From positions 1 to 42,283 of the IMG/VR virus record IMGVR_UViG_3300009161_003226: a stretch of 42,283 nucleotides of DNA; one strand, 5' to 3'. The notes beneath the pieces were generated by a model. The model made no database searches, had not been told where the DNA came from, and was given only the letters and a program-made list of their open reading frames with translations. A program made the position numbers and the translations under genes. This stretch comes from a virus. This document shows, one piece after another, positions 37,789 to 42,283 of this stretch; position 1 is the stretch's first letter, and each line of letters starts with the position of its first letter.

Positions 37789-37814
37789 ATACGTATCTCC
37801 AAAAGTACGTATAT
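37786..37814 (-). promoter_or_regulatory. Hairpin over a ribosome-binding site (candidate translational operator)
   Basis: On the minus strand, ATATACGTA (37814-37806), a 10-base loop CTTTTGGAGA (37805-37796) and TACGTATAT (37795-37787) form a perfect 9-bp stem. The loop carries the GGAG ribosome site and the stem contains the A and U of the AUG at 37788-37786. T4 uses similar structures to hide or present start sites and for autogenous repression. Function here is inferred. Confidence 0.5.
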
Positions 37815-37829
37815 ATTTAGCCAGAATTT

Positions 37830-38063
37830 TTAGAAATTACCACCATCCATTTTAATTTCAATCTTATCCGGAACTTTAGTTTCCACAATAGCTGACAATG
37901 TTTGATCTAATTTACCAGTTAGTCGTGTCATTGCCATGCTAATACTATCATATAAATCGTTGTATTCTTTAGCAGTTAATGCTAATGTTTTTTGTCCACT
38001 TTTTTTGGCAATTCTTGCTTTATCTAAAAAGTCTTCTATAGGAAATACGTTAATTGGTTTCAT
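37830..38063 (-). CDS. Small protein of unknown function
   Basis: The 77-residue protein begins MKPINVFPIEDFLDKARIAKK and continues as a mostly helical, charged chain (LTAKEYNDLYDSISMAMTRLTGKLDQTLSAIVE) ending in a Lys/Asp-rich tail. It may form a short coiled coil. The ATG overlaps the stop of the upstream gene (ATGA at 38060-38063), so it is translated from the same message. No known family recognised. Confidence 0.62.
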   Translation of the reverse strand: MKPINVFPIEDFLDKARIAKKSGQKTLALTAKEYNDLYDSISMAMTRLTGKLDQTLSAIVETKVPDKIEIKMDGGNF

Positions 38064-38521
38064 GCTTTGTTTACACTAGCTAAGGCTGCCTTCATTGCTG
38101 CTTCTGTTTTAAAAGGTCCTCGATAAGGATTTCTATCTATAGTTATTAGCTTAGGACAAAAACTTTTAACCCACCCTTTTCGGAATTGAATTATATAATA
38201 GCCTGCACAGTATTGACTTTTGCTTTTTGAACTTTTAGCAAATAATGGTAATTTTTTCTTTACATCATACACAGACCCATGTGGTTTCGAACTGCAAGGA
38301 TAGTCATATATAAAATGTGTAAGTGGTTCTATTTCAAATTTATGTTTAGACACTACATCTAATTTGTCAACTATGTCTTTATAATTTTTAATATTGATAG
38401 CTTGACCTTTACGTAAAAACGTATAACCTTTTTTATTTTTAGCAATAGATCCTATCTTTTTGCCCGAATCCTCAAGGATCCATTCTTTATTTGGTATTAA
38501 TACTTTTGATATAATGTTCAT
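38060..38521 (-). CDS. Conserved phage protein of unknown function
   Basis: The 153-residue product has a basic N-terminal half with a KKIGSIAKNKKGYTFLRKGQ segment. Its central block, YDYPCSSKPHGSVYDVKKKL then KSKSQYCAGYYIIQF and WVKSFCPKLITIDRNPYRGPF, resembles a conserved hypothetical of marine T4-like phages (memory, not a search). Cysteines in CSSKPH, YCAGYY and SFCPK might bind metal, but spacing does not match a finger I know. An AAGG ribosome site precedes the ATG, and a TTGTTC/16/TATAAG promoter-like pair lies upstream (weak). It is coupled to the next gene by ATGA. Confidence 0.7.
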   Translation of the reverse strand: MNIISKVLIPNKEWILEDSGKKIGSIAKNKKGYTFLRKGQAINIKNYKDIVDKLDVVSKHKFEIEPLTHFIYDYPCSSKPHGSVYDVKKKLPLFAKSSKSKSQYCAGYYIIQFRKGWVKSFCPKLITIDRNPYRGPFKTEAAMKAALASVNKA

Positions 38522-38563
38522 TGGAATAACCTTATACTTTTTTATTTTATAGGAACAAGTTTT

Positions 38564-39568
38564 TTATACGGGCAAAGATATACTATATCTTGCATTGAGT
38601 GGTTCTGCATAACTTTGTACCTGTTCACTGATTTTAATTAAATCATACTCTGCACACAATTTTAATAACCTAATGCCTACTTGAGAAATATTCTTTTCTG
38701 CCTTTGTAGCAGTTTCTATTGTTTCTTTAATTACCAATTTAACATCATCTGGTTGTGCCGTTAAATCACAAAGTACTACATTGCGGTTATAATCATCTAA
38801 TACACGATGTTCAATACTCTCGTGGTCAGTCCACCGCTGCAACATGAGATTGTTCCAAGACCAGCCTTTGGATTCTCTATCAGCAAACGCATCACGGAGA
38901 CCAACTTTATTCTTTGTCCCTTTCTCACGTACTCCCGGATAAGCACTAAAGATATTGTCAGAAGTATCGCCACGCATACACTTCTCAAAAAGTAACCATG
39001 CAGGATCTGGAGGACCCTTTGGCAAATTAGTTTTTTTATCAATTACATATTTGCCCTTCTCATCAAAGTATCCTTTGTCTGTAGTGGTAATTTGCATTAC
39101 ACCGTTATATTGTTTGACATTGGGTGCAATGAGTTGTGCAAAATCTCCATCTGTCGAAATGATAACATGGTTATCTAACGGATGAGTTTGTATCCAACCT
39201 GCAATCAAATCATCTGCTTCTAGTTGCGGATGCTGTAATACAGTACAGTTAGTTTTGTTAGTAATATACTCTTTAAACTGATCAAATGTTTCCCAAAATA
39301 CACGATCTTCTTCTGCTTCCTTAGGACTTTGAGCAGCCCGGGCTTCTGTGCGTTGACGCTTGTAAGGAGCATACACATCCTTTCGCCAACTGCGACCTTC
39401 TAAAAAGAAAATAACATGATCGCCTTTAAAGTCTTTCCATGCTTTACGAACGCTACCTAGTACAGTGGCAAGACTCATACCAATCTTGTCATTAAGATCA
39501 CCACGAGTAGCATGTCGGGCTCTAAAGAAAGTATTAGCTGTATCTACAAGAATATATGTTTGCGTCAT
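38564..39568 (-). CDS. rnh: RNase H / 5'-3' flap exonuclease (T4 Rnh-like, FEN family)
   Basis: T4 RNase H removes RNA primers and short flaps during lagging-strand synthesis. This 334-residue protein shows the metal-binding acids of the FEN/5' nuclease family: Asp9 (ILVDTANTFFRARHA), Glu57 (FFLEGRSWRK followed by YAPYKRQR), Glu117/Asp119/Asp120 (QLEADDLIAGW), Asp140/Asp142 (ISTDGDFAQL) and Asp201/Asp204 (RGDTSDNI). The following AYPGVREKGTKNK segment fits the helix-hairpin DNA-binding element. Length is close to T4 Rnh (305). Its ATG overlaps the upstream stop (TAATG at 39566-39570), so it is translated together with the QueE-linked unknown gene. A general phage 5' exonuclease is the alternative name. 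Confidence 0.88.
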   Translation of the reverse strand: MTQTYILVDTANTFFRARHATRGDLNDKIGMSLATVLGSVRKAWKDFKGDHVIFFLEGRSWRKDVYAPYKRQRTEARAAQSPKEAEEDRVFWETFDQFKEYITNKTNCTVLQHPQLEADDLIAGWIQTHPLDNHVIISTDGDFAQLIAPNVKQYNGVMQITTTDKGYFDEKGKYVIDKKTNLPKGPPDPAWLLFEKCMRGDTSDNIFSAYPGVREKGTKNKVGLRDAFADRESKGWSWNNLMLQRWTDHESIEHRVLDDYNRNVVLCDLTAQPDDVKLVIKETIETATKAEKNISQVGIRLLKLCAEYDLIKISEQVQSYAEPLNARYSISLPV

Positions 39569-39981
39569 TAAGAATTCTCTTTTCTTCCATTACCTAAATT
39601 ATTTACATCAATAAAACCGGCAGTTCTTTGATTCATATTAACACCTGAATCGTTTCCAACATTTCTACAAAGTTCTCCAAACCAAGCATCTACTACTGCT
39701 TCTTCGGAATCACCTTTATATCCATTTGCTCTTAATTGTAACACAAAGTATTCATTCCAATCAAGTTCAAAAAATCCATTACGTATATTATCTTTGTTAA
39801 CATGAGTATCTAATACAGTAACCCATGGTTCTTTATTTGCAGTAGCAATTTCTTTTGGAGAAAGTTTTACTGGCTCTTCTTTTTTAATCAATTCTATATC
39901 TTTAATGCCAAATAGTTTTTTAATAAATTGTTTCATAGTATTCTTTTTAATTGGTATAACAGCTTGATCTAAGATACCCAT
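39568..39981 (-). CDS. Conserved phage protein of unknown function
   Basis: From the ATG at 39981 the product has 137 residues and overlaps the QueE stop as TAATG, the arrangement used throughout this cluster. A GTG at 39993 would add four residues. An internal ATG at 39936 (MKQFIKKLFGIKDIEL) is also plausible because the preceding 15 residues look unlike a structured start. The conserved core is KEPWVTVLDTHVNKDNIRNGFFELDWN followed by a helix (SEEAVVDAWFGELCRNVG); from memory this is a widespread unknown of marine T4-like phages. No motif for catalysis is seen. It is in one transcription unit with queE and the RNase H gene. Confidence 0.7.
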   Translation of the reverse strand: MGILDQAVIPIKKNTMKQFIKKLFGIKDIELIKKEEPVKLSPKEIATANKEPWVTVLDTHVNKDNIRNGFFELDWNEYFVLQLRANGYKGDSEEAVVDAWFGELCRNVGNDSGVNMNQRTAGFIDVNNLGNGRKENS

Positions 39982-40841
39982 TAAGTACCCCACTCATTTT
40001 TAAATAGTGGAACTTGTAGTCGGTCACTGTACCTTAGTCCATGTTTCATTGCTAACAATGCTACATTACGATTGTTCATTGCATACACACTTTCAACACC
40101 GCCGACTGGCATTAGGTACACATGACCTGTAAATCCTGCATTACGATATTCGGCAATGGCACGTTCTGCATCAGTAAAGTCTTCTTCTGTGGCAATAACA
40201 AACTTCAAATATGCTGTACCATATTCTTCATACTCAAATACACGTTCAGGTTTGATAGCATCCTCCCACGGCTCTCCGCTGCATGGCAGTTTGGCACTTA
40301 CACTAAATGTAACGTCTCTCCAGAAGTCAATATCATCAGAATGATATTTCCAGGTGTGCAAATATTGTTTAAATTCTGTTGTTAACTTCATTGTGCCATT
40401 TGTCTCAAAGGTAATCTCTTTAAGACCTTTCATCTTAGGATGCTTCAACAAGTCTGGATATTGCTTTTGCCAGCCTAACAATGGCTCGCCACCTGTAATA
40501 ACTAAATGTTCATCACGCCATTCACCATGGGGAAGTATTTCCATAATGCGTTCTACAATTGCATCAGTAGTAAGTAATGGACTTAGATCTTTAAAGCGTG
40601 GATCCCAACTGGCATAACTATCACACCCTGTGCTAACTAGTGGTAGTTGTTTGTAATCGTTATACAAATGAACCACTTGTGCAATATCTTCAACTTCTGT
40701 ACTCAGTTCGCCGCGTGGCATACCGAAGCCCCTACAAGAAAAATTGCAGCCAAAAGTTCTAAGGAACACGCTAGGTACTCCCATATATCTACCCTCGCCC
40801 TGTATAGAGTAGAAAAGTTCCGCTATCTTAATCTTTGACAT
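39981..40841 (-). CDS. queE: QueE-like radical SAM enzyme (7-carboxy-7-deazaguanine synthase)
   Basis: QueE makes 7-carboxy-7-deazaguanine, a precursor of queuosine and of 7-deazaguanine bases that some phages put in their DNA. The N-terminal SIQGEGRYMGVPSVFLRT block (12-29) is diagnostic of QueE. The iron-sulfur cysteines are atypical: Cys32 and Cys36 (GCNFSC), with the next candidate Cys73 (STGCDSYASWDPRF) after a 36-residue spacer, instead of a tight C-x3-C-x2-C or C-x14-C-x2-C. GGEP at 117-120 and ETNGT near 145-149 are the SAM-binding motifs. The 286-residue length is longer than E. coli QueE (223). A TTGACA/16/TATAAT promoter and an AGGA ribosome site precede it. Confidence 0.85.
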   Translation of the reverse strand: MSKIKIAELFYSIQGEGRYMGVPSVFLRTFGCNFSCRGFGMPRGELSTEVEDIAQVVHLYNDYKQLPLVSTGCDSYASWDPRFKDLSPLLTTDAIVERIMEILPHGEWRDEHLVITGGEPLLGWQKQYPDLLKHPKMKGLKEITFETNGTMKLTTEFKQYLHTWKYHSDDIDFWRDVTFSVSAKLPCSGEPWEDAIKPERVFEYEEYGTAYLKFVIATEEDFTDAERAIAEYRNAGFTGHVYLMPVGGVESVYAMNNRNVALLAMKHGLRYSDRLQVPLFKNEWGT

Positions 40842-40862
40842 TTATAATTCCTAGAATATATT
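40835..40862 (+). promoter_or_regulatory. Sigma70-like promoter for the radical SAM gene
   Basis: Plus strand: TTGACA at 40835-40840 (within the first codons of queE), a 16-base spacer and TATATT at 40857-40862. Transcription would start near 40869, about 45 bases before the ATG at 40913. It overlaps the oppositely directed queE promoter, so the two may compete. Confidence 0.5.
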
Positions 40863-40868
40863 AAATAC

Positions 40869-40896
40869 ATTATATATGTTTATTTAGATTTGTCAA
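40869..40896 (-). promoter_or_regulatory. Perfect-hexamer sigma70-like promoter for queE
   Basis: On the minus strand: TTGACA (40896-40891), a 16-base spacer, TATAAT (40874-40869), both hexamers perfect. Transcription would start near 40862, giving a roughly 20-base leader with AGGA before the queE ATG at 40841. Likely drives queE, the unknown at 39568-39981 and the RNase H gene. Confidence 0.72.
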
Positions 40897-40912
40897 CAGA
40901 AAAGGTAAAAAA

Positions 40913-41926
40913 ATGAGAACACAAATTAATTGGATGCTTAATAATTATTGTACATCAGAATGTACTTATTGTCCAACTAAATTGCGGGGAGGAGAATCCC
41001 CAAAAGGTATACTCGAATATATCGAAGTCACTCAACAATTAATTGATCATTATAATTCATTGGGAAGAAAAATTGATTGGATATTTAATGGAGGAGAGCC
41101 ATTAGATATGTTTGATTTTCCTATGATACTTAAATTATGTAAAGAGAATGGTGGTACTATAGATCTTACTACCAATGGCGGAAAACTTTGGTTAGATTGG
41201 TGGGCAATAGCACCACACATTGATTCTTTACATTTAAGTTATCACTATTGGCAAAATCCAAATCTTATAAAATTTATTATACAAGCATTTCAAAAATCTG
41301 ATAAACATATCGATATTGGTGTTCCGATACGTCCTGATTATTTTGATCAAGATATGCAACGTGCATTAGAAATTGAAACTGAATTTAATATAGTTGTTTC
41401 AAAAAATGTATTATATAATGAAGCAGAGCATGTAGGAGGCATGTTTAATTATACTGAAAAACAATTACGTATTATGCGCGGCGAAATAATAGTTGAAGAA
41501 CCAATAATTGAAGAGCCAATTATTGAATTTAAAAAACCTGTTTTTAAAGAAAAAAGAATTAAGATTACCCCTATATATGTTCCAAACAAATTAGTTGAAG
41601 AACAACAATATTTTAAAAATACTACTTTTCAAGAAAGATATGAAAATAAAATAGCAGAAAATCCAGTCTATACTGGTATGTTATGCAATGTGGGAATTGA
41701 AAAATTAACTATATCACATTTAGGATGGGTTTCAGGCAGTTCGTGTAATGATAAACCATTGGGCAATATATGGAGCAATAATGGAATACCGGTGTCTGAT
41801 GCCGAAATAGAACAAAAGATTCTTAATAAATTAAGATTACCAACAACACCTCATGTATGCGGGATGAGAGCGTGTATGGATACATCGGATCAACTAATAA
41901 CTAAATTTCCTCAAACCGGTTCGTAA
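40913..41926 (+). CDS. Radical SAM protein with C-terminal twitch/SPASM-like cysteine cluster
   Basis: This 337-residue protein has the radical SAM cluster motif C-x3-C-x2-C at Cys13, Cys17 and Cys20 (NYCTSECTYCP), a GGEP-type motif at 60-63 and a TTNGG segment near 86-90. The C-terminal part holds Cys258, Cys278, Cys316 and Cys321, spaced C-x12-G-x6-C then C-x4-C. Together with LGNIW this looks like a twitch or reduced SPASM domain carrying a second Fe-S cluster. Such enzymes modify peptides, enzymes or nucleotide-like substrates; the phage substrate is unknown. Residues 195-204 are a tandem EEPII linker. An AAAAGG ribosome site lies upstream. It is the only plus-strand gene in this arm, divergent from queE and convergent with mazG, overlapping the latter by 16 bases. 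Confidence 0.82.
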   Translation: MRTQINWMLNNYCTSECTYCPTKLRGGESPKGILEYIEVTQQLIDHYNSLGRKIDWIFNGGEPLDMFDFPMILKLCKENGGTIDLTTNGGKLWLDWWAIAPHIDSLHLSYHYWQNPNLIKFIIQAFQKSDKHIDIGVPIRPDYFDQDMQRALEIETEFNIVVSKNVLYNEAEHVGGMFNYTEKQLRIMRGEIIVEEPIIEEPIIEFKKPVFKEKRIKITPIYVPNKLVEEQQYFKNTTFQERYENKIAENPVYTGMLCNVGIEKLTISHLGWVSGSSCNDKPLGNIWSNNGIPVSDAEIEQKILNKLRLPTTPHVCGMRACMDTSDQLITKFPQTGS

Positions 41927-42189
41927 ATATTCGACCATTGTTTAAGTTTTTCAATCTTGGCCTTTTTTGCAATTTCGAGGTTGCTCCATGATACAACACC
42001 TAGTTCCATCATGATATCAATCATTGCCAGCACGTCACCTAATTCTTCTTCAAGATGTTCTCGATTAGTTTTAGGCTTACCTGGTTTTACATTATCGGCA
42101 CCAAACCGATTAATTTTACTAACCGCCTGAATTACTTCAGCACATTCTTCTTGCAATATGTCCATGACCTCTTTTTCTTTTGCTTTCAT
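41911..42189 (-). CDS. mazG: MazG-like nucleotide pyrophosphohydrolase
   Basis: MazG enzymes hydrolyse NTPs or (p)ppGpp-type nucleotides to monophosphates; phage forms are thought to tune host nucleotide or alarmone pools. The 92-residue chain carries the all-alpha NTP-pyrophosphohydrolase signature: Glu14/Glu15 and Glu18 in QEECAEVIQ, and Glu49 with Asp52 in EEELGDVLAM. One such domain is the usual size for phage MazG, about a third of the bacterial two-domain protein. A strong AAGGAG ribosome site lies 9 bases before the ATG. Its 3' end overlaps the radical SAM gene on the other strand by 16 bases. The true substrate (dNTP, NTP or alarmone) cannot be read from sequence. Confidence 0.85.
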   Translation of the reverse strand: MKAKEKEVMDILQEECAEVIQAVSKINRFGADNVKPGKPKTNREHLEEELGDVLAMIDIMMELGVVSWSNLEIAKKAKIEKLKQWSNIYEPV

Positions 42190-42283
42190 TTGTTTTTACT
42201 CCTTCTGACAAATATTGATCGTTATGCATCCATTTGTTGTTTACAAGAAATCCCCATTCTCGTGTTTGCGGACCGGGCATAAA
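42137..42283 (-). CDS. Partial small ORF at the window edge (tentative)
   Basis: On the minus strand an open frame enters at the right edge, has an ATG at 42280-42278, and reads MPGPQTREWGFLVNNKWMHN before running on past the mazG start to a stop at 42137-42139. Trp/Asn-rich composition upstream of mazG looks protein-like, but the last third overlaps mazG in another frame and the true start may lie outside the window. I do not recognise it. Confidence 0.3.
   Translation of the reverse strand, partial: FMPGPQTREWGFLVNNKWMHNDQYLSEGVKTNESKRKRGHGHIARRMC

Noticed and set aside
38523-38563. TTGTTC/16/TATAAG promoter and TATAAAATA box before the gene at 38060-38521
   Set aside because: Weak matches in very AT-rich sequence; not strong enough for a separate feature.
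40122-40838. Several plus-strand ORFs opposite queE
   Set aside because: Cys/Ser-rich antisense readings of a clear radical SAM gene.
1-42283. tRNA genes, CRISPR arrays, insertion sequences, integrase or attachment sites
   Set aside because: No cloverleaf-like sequence, spaced direct repeats, transposase or recombinase frames were noticed; intergenic space is too small to hide most of these. A tRNA scan was not possible.

Overview
The window is a stretch of a tailed, contractile-tail (T4-like) bacteriophage genome. The clearest evidence is a run of T4-type baseplate genes: a hub-like protein, a gp5-type needle with an OB fold and beta-helix, gp25 and gp6. These are followed by a giant tail protein and a set of tail-fibre-like proteins. 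The DNA is strongly AT-rich, genes are packed head to tail with 1-base gaps or ATGA/TAATG overlaps, and several small unknown proteins resemble, from memory, conserved hypotheticals of marine T4-like phages (cyanophages and phages of SAR11-type bacteria). No photosynthesis gene, tRNA, integrase, transposase or CRISPR array was seen. The host cannot be named from this window; a low-GC marine bacterium is the best guess.

Left arm, about 1-32574, all on the plus strand: the virion block. In order it holds the 3' end of an unseen gene, a baseplate hub-like protein, a gp5-like needle carrying a GH19 (chitinase/endolysin-type) domain, gp25, gp6 (much longer than in T4), a 4984-residue protein in the gp7 position, a short collagen-like structural protein, a subtilisin-family protease, a further structural protein, and three tandem paralogous tail-fibre-like proteins. 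All three noticeable gaps before 28 kb contain NATAAATA, the T4-type late-promoter core.

Right arm, about 32571-42283, mostly on the minus strand: metabolism, replication and unknown genes. Read in the direction of transcription (right to left) these are MazG-like pyrophosphohydrolase; a QueE-like radical SAM enzyme coupled to an unknown gene and an RNase H/flap-type nuclease; four small unknowns; a MoxR-type AAA+ ATPase with its own sigma70-like promoter and a terminator; a metallopeptidase-like/von Willebrand A protein with its own promoter; three small unknowns; and thymidylate synthase. One gene, a radical SAM protein with a C-terminal cysteine cluster, runs the other way from a promoter region that overlaps the QueE promoter. 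Housekeeping-type promoters in this arm and late-type promoters in the left arm fit the usual early/middle versus late split.

How the genes work together: the left arm builds the baseplate and fibres, with cell-wall-cutting (GH19), proteolytic (subtilase) and adhesion (propeller, PA14-like, chitin-binding-like, tail-collar) domains on or near the virion. The right arm supplies dTMP, cleans or recycles nucleotides, removes primers, and may feed a 7-deazaguanine DNA-modification pathway through QueE. The least explained parts are the twitch-type radical SAM enzyme, the MoxR/VWA pair, the cluster of small unknowns, and a hairpin that presents one gene's Shine-Dalgarno sequence in its loop.
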